Origin: Rhizobium leucaenae USDA 9039
Lineage (GTDB): Bacteria > Pseudomonadota > Alphaproteobacteria > Rhizobiales > Rhizobiaceae
DNA length: 64,000 bases
Direction: 5' to 3'
Assembly: GCF_000426285.1 (NCBI RefSeq)
Contig: NZ_AUFB01000013.1
Coordinates: forward strand, 62,001 to 126,000
In this document: piece by piece, positions 8,302 through 17,314 of the stretch
How positions within the stretch are numbered: the stretch's first letter is position 1
How the letters are laid out: each line of letters begins with the position of its first letter
The notes under the pieces: model-generated
Database searches by the model: none
The model's input: only the letters and a program-made list of their open reading frames with translations
Told to the model about the DNA's origin: nothing
Made by a program: the position numbers and the translations under genes

Positions 8302-8985
8302 TTAAGTTTCTGGCGCTGCGTTCTTCCGGAGGTATTCAAGTGCGACCTTGGCAGCCTGGTCGATATGGAATTTGCAGGCCGCCGCCGCCAACGGCCCGTT
8401 GCGATTCTGGATTGCGTTCGCAATATCCCTAATTTCGGCAATGCTGTGCGCAAGCCGTCCCGGTTGCGTCATGGTTGTCATTCGAAGGAGATTTATCCGA
8501 TTATGCAGAGCTGTCAGCATTTGCCTTACGAACACGTTTTTGCTGCCGTCCATCAAACAGTTGTAAAACGCGTTTTTCGCATCTATGAGGCGCGCACCGA
8601 CGCCACTTTCGGCAGCGGCTTCGAATTCGACCACCGCGGCTAGAAGTGTCGCTATGTCGGCGGCAGTGCCATGCTCAGCGAACTGCTGGCCCGCGAATCC
8701 TTCAAGAAGAGCCCGAACGGTATAGAGTTGCTGCGCTTCCTCGTAGGTGATCGTACTGACGACCGGTCCCTTATGGGGATAGCTTGTGATAATGCCTTCA
8801 GCTTCGAGCTGTCGCATTGCCTCGCGAACCGAGGTCCTGCCGACGCCCAGCATTTCGCAAAGTTCTCGCTCTACCAGTCGCTGGCCGGGCTTAAATCGCC
8901 CACTGGCTATCGCCTGACGGAGAGTCTCCTCAACTTTTACGCGCAACGTCGCACTTTGTCTGGATATCTGTAGGTCCGTCTGCAT
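8302..8985 (-). CDS. GntR-family transcriptional regulator (FadR/FCD subfamily)
   Basis: 227 aa. The N-terminal winged helix includes ERELCEMLGVGRTSVREAMRQLEAEGIITSYPHKG. The all-helical C-terminal half (roughly residues 85-220) fits the FCD ligand-binding domain, although its metal ligands are less canonical than in the GntR at 39409. It is divergent from nothing. Instead it heads a same-strand group whose three promoters, including its own at 9066-9076, carry CAGA-N3-TCTG. It is therefore the likely autoregulated repressor of the region-1 genes. The ribosome-binding site before the ATG is weak. Confidence 0.9.
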   Translation of the reverse strand: MQTDLQISRQSATLRVKVEETLRQAIASGRFKPGQRLVERELCEMLGVGRTSVREAMRQLEAEGIITSYPHKGPVVSTITYEEAQQLYTVRALLEGFAGQQFAEHGTAADIATLLAAVVEFEAAAESGVGARLIDAKNAFYNCLMDGSKNVFVRQMLTALHNRINLLRMTTMTQPGRLAHSIAEIRDIANAIQNRNGPLAAAACKFHIDQAAKVALEYLRKNAAPET

Positions 8986-9065
8986 CGCCCGCCAACACCT
9001 GAAATCGGCTCACGCCGCGCTAAATCATTCTCTACATATGGAGGCATTCGCTCTTAATATCAATC

Positions 9066-9076
9066 CAGATTGTCTG
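9066..9076. promoter_or_regulatory. Putative GntR operator 3 before the GntR gene itself
   Basis: CAGATTGTCTG is the reverse complement of the core CAGACAATCTG found at 7283 and 8279. It lies 81 bp upstream of the GntR start. The flanks differ from the other two copies. The remaining DNA between 8986 and 9408 holds no gene I can support. Confidence 0.55.
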
Positions 9077-9359
9077 AGAGCTGCGAGCCTCAATTGATCT
9101 CTTCGCGACAGCTTTGCCTGCTCGTCGTGTCTGACAGCCATAGACTTGCGGGCTCTTAAGTCGCGGATAGCGCCGCCCGGAGCGCGATCTGACACGGTCC
9201 TACAGCTATGGCCTTGAAGTCGTCAGCGCATAGACTGGTGAGAAGGACAGAAGACGGCGCATATCGTGCTCGGTGGCCGCTCGCCTCGCAATCGCAAAAA
9301 CTTCAAAAAATCTCGAGGCATGGCTAAGAGAAGGTTGGGCATCACGCATATTGCTGTCT

Positions 9360-9379
9360 CGGCGTTTTAAAGAACGCCG
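9360..9379 (-). terminator. Hairpin downstream of the LysR gene
   Basis: CGGCGTT (9360-9366) and AACGCCG (9373-9379) form a 7-bp stem with a 6-nt loop, 30 bp past the LysR stop on the minus strand. No long T-run follows, so it is a weak terminator candidate. Confidence 0.4.
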
Positions 9380-9408
9380 GACGATCTTGCTGCCCGTCAG
9401 AGGTTCGA

Positions 9409-10329
9409 TCAGCCTCGCGCCCGCATTTCAGCCGAGGCAGTGTCTTCCAGCCATACGTTTTCCAGCCATTGCTTGAACGCGTTGACCTTTTCTGATCTGA
9501 GCCGCGAGCGGACATATGTGAGCGTGTGGCAACGAAGGTTGGGGCCTGTCATCCCGAACGGAAGGACGAGGTTACCTCTTTCCACATCCCGTTCAAGAAG
9601 CCGGTAGCTCTCCAGGCACACGCCGCGTCCTTCGACAGCGGTCGCGATCGCCATAAACGCATCGCGAAATCGAGCGCCGCGATTGACGTCAATCGCCAAG
9701 CCGTGGTCCTTCGCCCATTGTTGCCAGCTGTAAAGCGTCTGCTCCGACTTGATCAAGGTGTGGCCCACCAGATCCGATGGCTTGCGTATGGGCCGCTCGC
9801 CATTCGCCACCTCGGGAGAGCAGGCTACGACGATTGTCTCAAGGGGGAACTCCTCCGCCGCGATAGAGCCCAGTCGAGGAGCGCTGCCGTAGCAGATATC
9901 GACATCGACCGAGCCATCGGACAATTTTGCAGGATCCGATGTAGACAGAAGCCTGATTTCGATCGAGGGATACAATTCTTCGAACCGAGGCAATCTTGGC
10001 ATAAGCCATAGCGAAGCCAGACTTGAAGCACAGCCGACGCTCAGGACGTCGACGCTGTTGCGCCGGCACACCTCATCGGTCGCCTGCTCAATCATCGAAA
10101 GCGCTTCTGAAAGATCACGGTGGTATCGCTCGCCAATCTCGGTGAGCGACACGTTCCTTCCAATGCGGTGAAAGAGTTTTTCCCCAAGGTCGTCTTCCAT
10201 CAGCCTGATTTGGTGGCTGATCGCCGAGGGAGTAAGCTGCAGCTGGGCAGCAGCCTCGAGAAATGAACCCTTTCTGCCGGCTGCGACGAACGACTGTATT
10301 GCACGAATGGATGGAAGTGACGTCATCAC
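9409..10329 (-). CDS. LysR-family transcriptional regulator (GcvA-like)
   Basis: 306 aa. The N-terminal HTH reads LPSIRAIQSFVAAGRKGSFLEAAAQLQLTPSAISHQIRLMEDDLG, the GcvA/AmpR-type pattern. The rest is a type-2 periplasmic-binding-like effector domain starting near VLSVGCASSLASLWLMPRL. It follows araB by 40 bp on the same strand and may be co-transcribed at the end of the region-2 operon. A plausible target is the inverted repeat AGATGA-N7-TCATCT before the peptidase gene at 19000-19018. That link is inference. Confidence 0.9.
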   Translation of the reverse strand: MMTSLPSIRAIQSFVAAGRKGSFLEAAAQLQLTPSAISHQIRLMEDDLGEKLFHRIGRNVSLTEIGERYHRDLSEALSMIEQATDEVCRRNSVDVLSVGCASSLASLWLMPRLPRFEELYPSIEIRLLSTSDPAKLSDGSVDVDICYGSAPRLGSIAAEEFPLETIVVACSPEVANGERPIRKPSDLVGHTLIKSEQTLYSWQQWAKDHGLAIDVNRGARFRDAFMAIATAVEGRGVCLESYRLLERDVERGNLVLPFGMTGPNLRCHTLTYVRSRLRSEKVNAFKQWLENVWLEDTASAEMRARG

Positions 10330-10369
10330 GTTCTCGATCCATAGACATCTGATCTAAGAGCACAGCGGG

Positions 10370-11986
10370 TCATAGCAATGCTACCTTGCGCGCGGCACGG
10401 TGGCCAAACTCGGACCGAATACTCTCACCTGCAGCAATCCGCTTGATGTCTCCGAGAACTTGCGAGAAGTCTGCGAGGCTCGAGGTGCCAAAGCCCATAT
10501 AGACCTGCTTGAACAGCTGATAGAGGGTCTCATAACGTCCGCGCGTGCTCGGATCAGGCTCAAACTTTCTGTAGCCCACGCACATGGCTGCCTGAGCGCT
10601 CTCGATTGATCCATGATCTTTGGATGCAAGAGCGGCGAATATTCCCGAACCGAGACCGGTCGGAATACCGTCGGGGACCAATATGGGCTTGCCTATAACA
10701 TTGGCGTAGATCTGGTTGAGGATGTCGTTCCTTTGCGGGATACCTCCCCCATTAATGACGCGGTTGACTGGAACGCCGTGCTGCTCCATCCGCTCCAGGA
10801 CAACCCGTGTGTGGAAAGCCGTACCTTCAATCGCGGCATACAGTTCGTCCTGCGCTGTATGGCCGAGATGCCAGCCAAGCGTCATTCCACCAAGGTCGGA
10901 GCGGACGAGAACCGTCCGGTCCCCGTTGTCCCAGGGGAGACGCATCAGACCGGTCTTTCCGCCTTCGATGCTTTCCAGGCCTTCAGCGAGCCTGGACACC
11001 GTCGTGCCGGCACGTCGTGCTATTGCGTCGAACAGGTCGCCTGTCGCAGACAGGCCTGCCTCAACTCCCACAAGGTCTGGATGTGCACTCCCTGGGACGA
11101 CGCCGCAAACACCGGGGATTAGCTTCACACGTTCACTAACGGCAATGATACAGGTCGACGTACCGATCACATTGACGACGTCCCCCAGACGGCAGCCAGC
11201 GCCAATTGCATCCCAATGGGCATCAAACGCACCCGTGGGAACTGGTATCCCCGCGGTCAGGCCGAGTCGTTCGCCCCAGTATGTGCTGAGCCCACCTGCG
11301 ATCGAAGCAGAGGTCTGATATGTTCCGCCAATCTTCTCGCGCACGCCGTCGAAAAGCGGATCGACGCGGGACAAGAAAGCCTGCGAGGGCAAGCCACCCC
11401 ATTTCGGGTTCCACATCCACTTGTGTCCCATGGCGCAGACGCTGCGCACCATGCGAGCCGTGTCGGTCACTCCGGTGAGGACCGCGGCTGCCATGTCGCA
11501 ATGTTCCACGGCGGTCCCAAAGCGCTCGCGCTGGTCGGGGTTGTGGCGCATCCAGTGGAGAAGCTTGGCAAAGCCCCACTCGTGGGAATAGGTTCCGCCG
11601 CACCATTCAATTGCTTCAATGTGCATGTCGTGCGCCATCGCCGTTATCTCTTCGGCTTCCGCTTTGGCGCGGTGGTCACACCAGAGGTAGTAGTCCCCCA
11701 AAGGCTGCATATTTTTGTCGACAGGCAACACCGAGGACCCCGTCGTGTCGACCGCAATCGCACGGATCTCCTTGGAATCTACGCCGCATTCGTCCATCAC
11801 TCGATGCATCGCCAGCACAAGCGCTTCCATATGATCTACGTGGGACTGCGTTGCCAGGTCGGGATCGGAACGACGCCGCTCGAGAGGATATTCCGCGACG
11901 CAGGTTCCAAGGGAACCCTTCTCGGAATCAGCTAGCGTTACCCGCACGCTCAAGGTTCCGAAATCAACTCCTGCTACAATCGACAT
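10370..11986 (-). CDS. araB: Ribulokinase
   Basis: A 538-aa FGGY-family kinase, the length and motif order of AraB. The N-terminus VAGVDFGTLSVRVTLAD is the phosphate-binding strand. AIAVDTTGSSVLPVD, WCDHRAKAEAEEI and GAFDAHWDAIGAGC follow. The C-terminal FGGY signature region contains RVINGGGIPQRNDILNQIYANVIGKPI. It phosphorylates L- or D-ribulose to ribulose 5-phosphate. It starts 7 bp after araD with a TAGGA site. No araA isomerase is visible in the window, so either a different isomerase supplies ribulose or the true substrate is another ketopentose. Confidence 0.93.
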   Translation of the reverse strand: MSIVAGVDFGTLSVRVTLADSEKGSLGTCVAEYPLERRRSDPDLATQSHVDHMEALVLAMHRVMDECGVDSKEIRAIAVDTTGSSVLPVDKNMQPLGDYYLWCDHRAKAEAEEITAMAHDMHIEAIEWCGGTYSHEWGFAKLLHWMRHNPDQRERFGTAVEHCDMAAAVLTGVTDTARMVRSVCAMGHKWMWNPKWGGLPSQAFLSRVDPLFDGVREKIGGTYQTSASIAGGLSTYWGERLGLTAGIPVPTGAFDAHWDAIGAGCRLGDVVNVIGTSTCIIAVSERVKLIPGVCGVVPGSAHPDLVGVEAGLSATGDLFDAIARRAGTTVSRLAEGLESIEGGKTGLMRLPWDNGDRTVLVRSDLGGMTLGWHLGHTAQDELYAAIEGTAFHTRVVLERMEQHGVPVNRVINGGGIPQRNDILNQIYANVIGKPILVPDGIPTGLGSGIFAALASKDHGSIESAQAAMCVGYRKFEPDPSTRGRYETLYQLFKQVYMGFGTSSLADFSQVLGDIKRIAAGESIRSEFGHRAARKVALL

Positions 11987-11993
11987 GATAATC

Positions 11994-12698
11994 CTACTTG
12001 GAACTGTCTGGCTGGCCGTAGGTCGCCGACTGGCCGTGCTTGCGTTGATAGTGGAGGTCCAGCAAAGCGTCGGAAATTTCTGGATCGTCCTGGTTCAGTT
12101 GCCGGGCGTGGAAGGCAATCTTGGCGACAGCCTCGAGCATCTCCGCGTTATGAACGGCGTCGGCTGCGTCCTTGCCCCAGGAGAAGGGGCCGTGATCGTT
12201 AACCAGGGCTGCGGGGACGGAGAGCGGCGCATTGTTTCCGAGTGCCTCGACGATGACCTTGCCCGTGTTGCGGACGTAACCGTCTATGATTTCGTCGTCG
12301 CGCAGCTTGCGAGTAACGGGGATCGTTCCGTTGAAATAGTCGGCATGGGTCGTTCCCATGGCAGGGATACCCCGGCCGGATTGGGCCCACACCGTCGCGA
12401 AGAACGAGTGCGTGTGGACCACGGCACCGATAGACTTGAAGCTTTTGTAGAGTTCCAGGTGCGTATCGAGATCAGACGATGGTCGCAGCGTGCCCTCTAA
12501 GATATTGCCATCGAGGTCGGTTACAACGATATCTGCGACCTGCATTGCCTTATAGGAAACGCCACTCGGTTTGATGGCGACAACACCCTTTGCGCGGTCG
12601 ATAGCGCTGACGTTACCGAACGTCGAGATGACGAGACCGCGGTCGTAGAGCGCGGCATTTGCGTCAAGAACGGACTTGCGGAGCTCGATATATTTCAT
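11994..12698 (-). CDS. araD: L-ribulose-5-phosphate 4-epimerase
   Basis: 234 aa, class II aldolase/AraD fold. The zinc-site motif VHTHSFFATVWAQ and the later NDHGPFSWGKDA match AraD, as does the N-terminal VSAIDRAKGVVAIKPSGVSY. It interconverts L-ribulose 5-phosphate and D-xylulose 5-phosphate, which enters the pentose phosphate pathway. GAGGAGG precedes the ATG. It lies between the permease and araB, so transport and phosphorylation are joined in one operon. Confidence 0.93.
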   Translation of the reverse strand: MKYIELRKSVLDANAALYDRGLVISTFGNVSAIDRAKGVVAIKPSGVSYKAMQVADIVVTDLDGNILEGTLRPSSDLDTHLELYKSFKSIGAVVHTHSFFATVWAQSGRGIPAMGTTHADYFNGTIPVTRKLRDDEIIDGYVRNTGKVIVEALGNNAPLSVPAALVNDHGPFSWGKDAADAVHNAEMLEAVAKIAFHARQLNQDDPEISDALLDLHYQRKHGQSATYGQPDSSK

Positions 12699-12708
12699 TA
12701 TCGCCTCC

Positions 12709-13683
12709 TCAGGCCTTTTGACGGCGACTGAAACGATCGGCTGCCACGGCGATCAGTATGATCGTGCCGATGACGACTTGGTGCCAGAAGGTGTTCACGT
12801 TGAGCAGGTTGAGCGCGTTGCGGACGACCGCCATCAAAACGGCACCCACGGCAGTTCCAAACAGAGTGGCGCGTCCGCCAGACAAACCCGTTCCGCCGAT
12901 TACGACGGCAGCTATGACATCCAGCTCGTACCCCTGGCCGGCTTCAGGCATGGCGGCTTCAAGGCGCGAGGTGAGCAGAATGCCCGCGAAGGCCGAGAGG
13001 ACCCCGACCAGCACGTAAACGGCGATCTTGACCTTGTCCGTGGGGATGCCGACCAGCCGGGCAGCGTCCGGATTGCTGCCGATCGAGAGAACGAAACGGC
13101 CGAAACGCGTGTAATAGAGAAGGTAGAAGGCGATCGCGAAGACGATGGCGGTCAGAATGACCGGAACAGGAACACCGCCGGCATAGCTCTGGCCGATCAT
13201 TCGGAAGGCGGGGTCGGAGGCTCCGACGATCGGAATACCCTGAGTGTAGACCATCACGATACCGCGGCTGATGACCATGATGGCCATTGTGGCGATAAAG
13301 TCCGTGATCCCGACCTTGGTGATCAGGATTCCGTTCACCAGTCCGATCACCGCACCGACCGCAATCCCGCCTGCGCATGCCAGAGGAACGGGATAGCCAA
13401 GCACAATCAGGTTTGCGGTCACAAGACCGCTCAGCGCGAGTGTCGAACCGACGGAGAGGTCGATGCCCCGCATCCCGATCACAAAGGTCGCTCCAAACGC
13501 GATCACGGCAATGGGGACCGCCTGACGAAGAACGTCAGTCAAGTTGCCAAAGGTGAAAAACCGCGGAGCGGCAAAGCCGAGCGCCACCAGAAGAACGACG
13601 AAGGCCAGATAAACGCCGGCATTGCCGCCGTTGAGTGCGAGCGTAAGGGGCGAGCGCGGGCGTGTAGCTGCAATATCAGCCAT
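12709..13683 (-). CDS. CUT2 sugar ABC transporter permease (system 2)
   Basis: A 324-aa RbsC-type permease. It shows GMRGIDLSVGSTLALSGLV, the conserved cytoplasmic-loop motif, and VIAAVVIGGTGLSGGRATLFG near the C-terminus, with about eight to ten hydrophobic stretches. The start overlaps the end of the ATPase gene by 8 bp and has GGGAGG upstream. It is the only permease of this system and so presumably forms a homodimer. Confidence 0.93.
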   Translation of the reverse strand: MADIAATRPRSPLTLALNGGNAGVYLAFVVLLVALGFAAPRFFTFGNLTDVLRQAVPIAVIAFGATFVIGMRGIDLSVGSTLALSGLVTANLIVLGYPVPLACAGGIAVGAVIGLVNGILITKVGITDFIATMAIMVISRGIVMVYTQGIPIVGASDPAFRMIGQSYAGGVPVPVILTAIVFAIAFYLLYYTRFGRFVLSIGSNPDAARLVGIPTDKVKIAVYVLVGVLSAFAGILLTSRLEAAMPEAGQGYELDVIAAVVIGGTGLSGGRATLFGTAVGAVLMAVVRNALNLLNVNTFWHQVVIGTIILIAVAADRFSRRQKA

Positions 13684-15211
13684 GGGTACCTCCCTGAAGA
13701 TGATGGCCTTGCGGCGGCCTTACCGAATGAAGAGCGAGTGTTTCTTCCTTGGAGGTCGCAGCATCGACGACCGCCGAGATTCGTCCTTCGAACATGACCG
13801 CGACCCGGTGACACAATCCAAGCAGTTCCGCGTTGTCGGCGGACACCACGATGACAGCACAGCCGTCTTTCGCGGCAGCCTGGATGAGGGTGTAGACCTC
13901 GGCCTTGGCACGCACGTCGACGCCACGCGTTGGCTCCTCAAGCATGAGCACCTTTGGCTGGGTGAGCAGCCAGCGAGCAAGCATGACTTTTTGCTGGTTA
14001 CCGCCGCTCAGCGATGTGATGTCGGCACCGGGGCCGTCGCATTTCACGCCGAGCTTGGCGATGTAGCCGGAGGCAATCTCGCGCTCCTTTTTCGGCATCA
14101 ACGTGATTTTGCCGAGCGTTCGAAGGTTGGCGATAGAGAGGTTCCAGCCGACATTGTGTTGTGGAAAAATCCCCTCGGTTTTACGTTCGGCGGGCAAGAA
14201 GGCGACGTGTTGACGAATAGCGTCCGTCGGGTCCGAAATCGCCGCTTGCTTTCCGTCGATCAGAATCGAGCCGGTCTCATGCGGGATCTGCCCGAAGATC
14301 GCCCGCAGGAGCGCGCTCTTGCCTGATCCTTCGAGACCCGTGACGCCGAGGATTTCACCCTGGGCTACCGAGAAGGTGATGTCTTCGAAGACACCCCTTT
14401 TCGTCAAACCGCGAACGTCCAACGAGGGTTCGGACCTTGCCGGGACGCGGGGAGGAAACTGTTTTGCGAGAGAGCCGCCGATCATCGCACTGACGACCTT
14501 GTCTACGTCGAGCTCCGATACGGGCAGGTCTGCGACCGCGCTGCCATCGCGCAAGACCAACGCGCGGCTGACGATGCCGAGGAGTTCCTGGATCCGGTGA
14601 GATACATATATGAGAGCTTTACCGGCCTGCTGAAGCTTCTTGATGATGGCGAACAGCTGTTTGCGTTCGACCTCCTCGAGCGCTTCGGTCGGCTCGTCCA
14701 TGATGATGATGTCGGCGTTGCTGCTAATGGCTTTGGCGATCTCGATCATCTGCCGATGCGAGAGGCTAAGCTCTCGAACTGGCCTGTCGAGAGGTACGTC
14801 CACGCCTAACTCGCCCTTCAGGATACGCGAGGCGGCTGCCCGCATGGCCGAATGGTCAAGCGGTGATGCACTTGCACGCCCGTGGCGCAGCTCCCTGCCC
14901 GCGAATATGTTTTCGGCGGCGTCAAAGTCCGGAAACAGGCTCAGCTCCTGGTAGATGATCGCGATGCCGGCCCTGGACCCGTCTTTGGGATTGTTCAGAT
15001 CGACCACCTTACCTCTGACAGAAATGGTGCCTTCGTCGCGTGCATATGCACCAGAGAGGATTTTCATGAGCGTCGACTTGCCTGCGCCGTTCTCGCCGAC
15101 CAGGCCGAGAACCTCGCCGGGATTGAGTACGAGCTCGATGCCATTAAGCGCCTTCGTGTTGCCGAAGCGTTTGGCAATGCCTTTCATCTCGAGCAGCGGA
15201 GCGTTTGTCAT
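13676..15211 (-). CDS. CUT2 sugar ABC transporter ATP-binding protein (system 2)
   Basis: 511 aa with two ATPase domains. The first has GLVGENGAGKST (about residues 36-47), signature LSLSHRQMIEIAKAI and Walker B IIMDEPTEAL. The second has GLEGSGKSALLRA, LSGGNQQKVMLARWL and MLEEPTRGVDV. Here both Walker A motifs look intact, unlike system 1. It is followed directly by the permease gene and preceded, across a perfect hairpin, by the binding-protein gene. Confidence 0.94.
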   Translation of the reverse strand: MTNAPLLEMKGIAKRFGNTKALNGIELVLNPGEVLGLVGENGAGKSTLMKILSGAYARDEGTISVRGKVVDLNNPKDGSRAGIAIIYQELSLFPDFDAAENIFAGRELRHGRASASPLDHSAMRAAASRILKGELGVDVPLDRPVRELSLSHRQMIEIAKAISSNADIIIMDEPTEALEEVERKQLFAIIKKLQQAGKALIYVSHRIQELLGIVSRALVLRDGSAVADLPVSELDVDKVVSAMIGGSLAKQFPPRVPARSEPSLDVRGLTKRGVFEDITFSVAQGEILGVTGLEGSGKSALLRAIFGQIPHETGSILIDGKQAAISDPTDAIRQHVAFLPAERKTEGIFPQHNVGWNLSIANLRTLGKITLMPKKEREIASGYIAKLGVKCDGPGADITSLSGGNQQKVMLARWLLTQPKVLMLEEPTRGVDVRAKAEVYTLIQAAAKDGCAVIVVSADNAELLGLCHRVAVMFEGRISAVVDAATSKEETLALHSVRPPQGHHLQGGTHG

Positions 15212-15233
15212 TCAGGTCGCCCTTTTTGAGTGG

Positions 15234-15258
15234 GCGGCCCCGCGCGAGGCGGGGCCGC
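15234..15258 (-). terminator. Perfect 10-bp intercistronic hairpin after the binding-protein gene (system 2)
   Basis: GCGGCCCCGC (15234-15243) pairs fully with GCGGGGCCGC (15249-15258) around a 5-nt loop. It lies between the binding-protein stop and the ATPase start. It lacks a U-tract. The probable role is mRNA 3'-end protection or partial attenuation, giving more binding protein than membrane parts. Confidence 0.7.
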
Positions 15259-15270
15259 GTACTGTCACAT

Positions 15271-16341
15271 CTACTTCTGCTGGACGTAGACGTAGTCGTT
15301 CTGATCGAAGGTCTTGATGTTCTTCGCATCGTAGGTTTTGGGCGCCACGAAGATCTTCTTCGGCAGGGCGGTGCCCTTCATCACGAACTCATCCACCGCT
15401 CGAATGATGTTGCGACCTTCTTCCTTGGCCCCGGTGTCGACCGTTGCTGCAAAGTCGCCGGTGAGGATCGCGTCGTTGGCTTCCTTCATATTTTCGTAGC
15501 CGACGATTGCCACCTTGCCGTTCAGCCCCTTAGCCTTGAGAGCCTGCAGACCGCCAAGGGCCATCTCGTCGTAGAGCGCGACGAGGACTTCGATATCGGG
15601 GTTGGCGGTGAACATGTTTTCAGTCACCGACAGGCCTTGGGCACGCACCCAGCCAGCCGGCTGCTGAGCGACGATTTTGAAGTTGGGGTGCTTCGAGATG
15701 ACCTCGTTGAAACCCTTCATGCGCTGGCTCGTATGCGGACCGGGCAGGCCCTCCAGGATCCCGAGCTTGACTTCCTTGTCGCCATAGGTGTCAACCAGCC
15801 ATTGCGCCTGCGCACGACCACCGTCACTCTGGTCGTAGCCGATATCGCTGACATAATATGGGTTATCCGCGACGGGTGAATTGAAGAGGAAGATCGGAAT
15901 GCCCGCCTCGGTGGCGCGCCGGATGGAGGGCAGCAACGCGCCTTCGTTGTATAAGGCAACGGCGATCGCATCCACACCGTCGTTAATCCAGGCTTCCATG
16001 GTCCTGATCTGGTCGTCCGTGGCAGACTGGCTGCTCGGAGCTTGCACGAAAAGCTGGATAGTGCCGTCGCCACCGCGCTTGTCGATTTCTTCTTTCACGC
16101 CAGCCAGAACACGCTGATAGTAGGTGTCCATCGCCGTCGGCAGGAAGCCGACCTTGAGCGGGCGGTTATCCTTCTTAGCGGGTTTGACTTCCTGGCCTGT
16201 GGGCTTGATGTCCTTGTCCATCAAGATGCCAGGAAACACCTTCGAATAATCCAACTGCTGTGCAAGCGCTGGGCTGAAGGAAAGCGAAGCGGTGAGCCCG
16301 AGAGCAGCGCCGAAGATTAACGTCCGTCTGAAAATTGTCAC
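15271..16341 (-). CDS. CUT2 sugar ABC transporter periplasmic substrate-binding protein (system 2)
   Basis: 356 aa. It starts at a GTG that has GGGAGG 6 nt upstream. The frame is open further upstream, but that part overlaps the end of the cupin gene and lacks a ribosome-binding site. The signal peptide is TIFRRTLIFGAALGLTASLS to ALAQQ. RbsB-like features are FLPTAMDTYYQRVLAGVKEE, VDAIAVALYNEGAL and GIPIFLFNSPVADNPYYV. The Asn/Asp-rich contacts suit a sugar ligand. The operon partners AraD and AraB suggest a pentose or a compound yielding a ketopentose. Confidence 0.92.
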   Translation of the reverse strand: MTIFRRTLIFGAALGLTASLSFSPALAQQLDYSKVFPGILMDKDIKPTGQEVKPAKKDNRPLKVGFLPTAMDTYYQRVLAGVKEEIDKRGGDGTIQLFVQAPSSQSATDDQIRTMEAWINDGVDAIAVALYNEGALLPSIRRATEAGIPIFLFNSPVADNPYYVSDIGYDQSDGGRAQAQWLVDTYGDKEVKLGILEGLPGPHTSQRMKGFNEVISKHPNFKIVAQQPAGWVRAQGLSVTENMFTANPDIEVLVALYDEMALGGLQALKAKGLNGKVAIVGYENMKEANDAILTGDFAATVDTGAKEEGRNIIRAVDEFVMKGTALPKKIFVAPKTYDAKNIKTFDQNDYVYVQQK

Positions 16342-16433
16342 ATGATCCTCCCTGGTGGTGACAAGACAAAGTTTTCCCAACCGCGGAACGGGTCCGCGGC
16401 GAAGCTTGGCAATCTGAGATTCAAATCTTCGGC

Positions 16434-16838
16434 TTACAGTCCCGGTGCGATCGTGAAGACCATCCGGATTGGGTTGGAGCCGTAGTTTAGGCACTGGTAG
16501 CTGATGCCGCCGGGCAGGAAGAAAGACTCGCCGTCACGGATGTGAAAGGTTTCGTCGGTATCCGCCAAATAGAAGGTCGCGGGGCCTTGCAGGACGTAGA
16601 AGACTGCGTCCCCTTCATGGCTGTCGGGCTCGCTCGCGCGCGGTCCAACGCCACCCACAGGGATAGTCAGTTCTCCGACGTGCATGTAATCGTTGCTGAC
16701 GCAGAACTGGATAAGAACGGGATGATCGCGGCCGGAGACCATGTTCAGACGATCGCTTTTAGCGACCTTCACCAGGTCGCCCCTCTTGCGCGCCTGTGCG
16801 CCGTCTACCGGATAGGTTCCGAGTTTCTCAAGGCTCAT
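16434..16838 (-). CDS. Cupin-domain protein (1 of 2)
   Basis: 134 aa, single cupin barrel. The first cupin motif region is PDSHEGDAVFYVLQGPATFYL and the second is FFLPGGISYQCLNYGSNPIRMVF. Only one of the usual two histidines of motif 1 is present and motif 2 has no His, so metal binding may be altered. The ATG overlaps the stop of the preceding cupin gene (TGATG). Possible roles are sugar isomerase, epimerase or small-molecule sensor; the sequence alone does not decide. Confidence 0.82.
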   Translation of the reverse strand: MSLEKLGTYPVDGAQARKRGDLVKVAKSDRLNMVSGRDHPVLIQFCVSNDYMHVGELTIPVGGVGPRASEPDSHEGDAVFYVLQGPATFYLADTDETFHIRDGESFFLPGGISYQCLNYGSNPIRMVFTIAPGL

Positions 16839-17305
16839 CACGCTCTCCCTTCGTGCTTATAGAGGCGCGTCGGCCCGTCATAACCGGTCGGAGGGCCATT
16901 CTCGTCCCAGATACGCGGTGCGATGCAAAACAGGATAACTGCAGCCTTGTCGCTAAAGTTATAGCCGCGATGCGGAGCGCCCTTGGGGATAAGCACCGCG
17001 TCACCGGGTCCGAGCTCTTCGGTCTGCCCGGTTCCGGGGTTTAGGAGATGTACAACACCTTCGAGGACATAGTACACCTCGTCACCCGCGTGAATGTCGG
17101 CCGGGTCGAAGTTGCTTCCCGGCGCGAGCTGATAGATGCCAGTGGTCTGCTGGTCCGTGCTGGCGAGCAGGTAGTTGAGGTCGCTCGAATACGGCTTCGT
17201 CCCCGTATAGATGAACATCTTGTAGCTATCGCGCGTCAGATGGACCGGCTTCTTTTCGCTAGGCGGATGTGGGAAATTGCCGAAGTAGCTTGGCAGTTTT
17301 GGCAT
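16838..17305 (-). CDS. Cupin-domain protein (2 of 2)
   Basis: 155 aa, single cupin domain. Motif 1 is ADIHAGDEVYYVLEGVVHLL and motif 2 is AVLIPKGAPHRGYNFSDKA, with a His in each motif that could bind metal. The N-terminal 45 residues include SYFGNFPHPPSEKKPVHLTRD. It is a paralogue of the next gene in fold and general layout (late motif VILFCIAP versus MVFTIAP). It is coupled to that gene by overlap and follows the peptidase by 9 bp. The pair may form a heteromeric enzyme acting on the imported substrate. Confidence 0.82.
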   Translation of the reverse strand: MPKLPSYFGNFPHPPSEKKPVHLTRDSYKMFIYTGTKPYSSDLNYLLASTDQQTTGIYQLAPGSNFDPADIHAGDEVYYVLEGVVHLLNPGTGQTEELGPGDAVLIPKGAPHRGYNFSDKAAVILFCIAPRIWDENGPPTGYDGPTRLYKHEGRA

Positions 17306-17314
17306 TTTAGTACC

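Noticed and set aside
12676..13797. 373-codon plus-strand open frame
   Set aside because: Antisense to the system 2 permease; highly charged composition without a recognisable domain.
16342..16494. Longer N-terminus (51 extra residues) for the system 2 binding protein
   Set aside because: It would overlap the cupin gene and hide the signal peptide; the GTG at 16341 has a strong ribosome-binding site.
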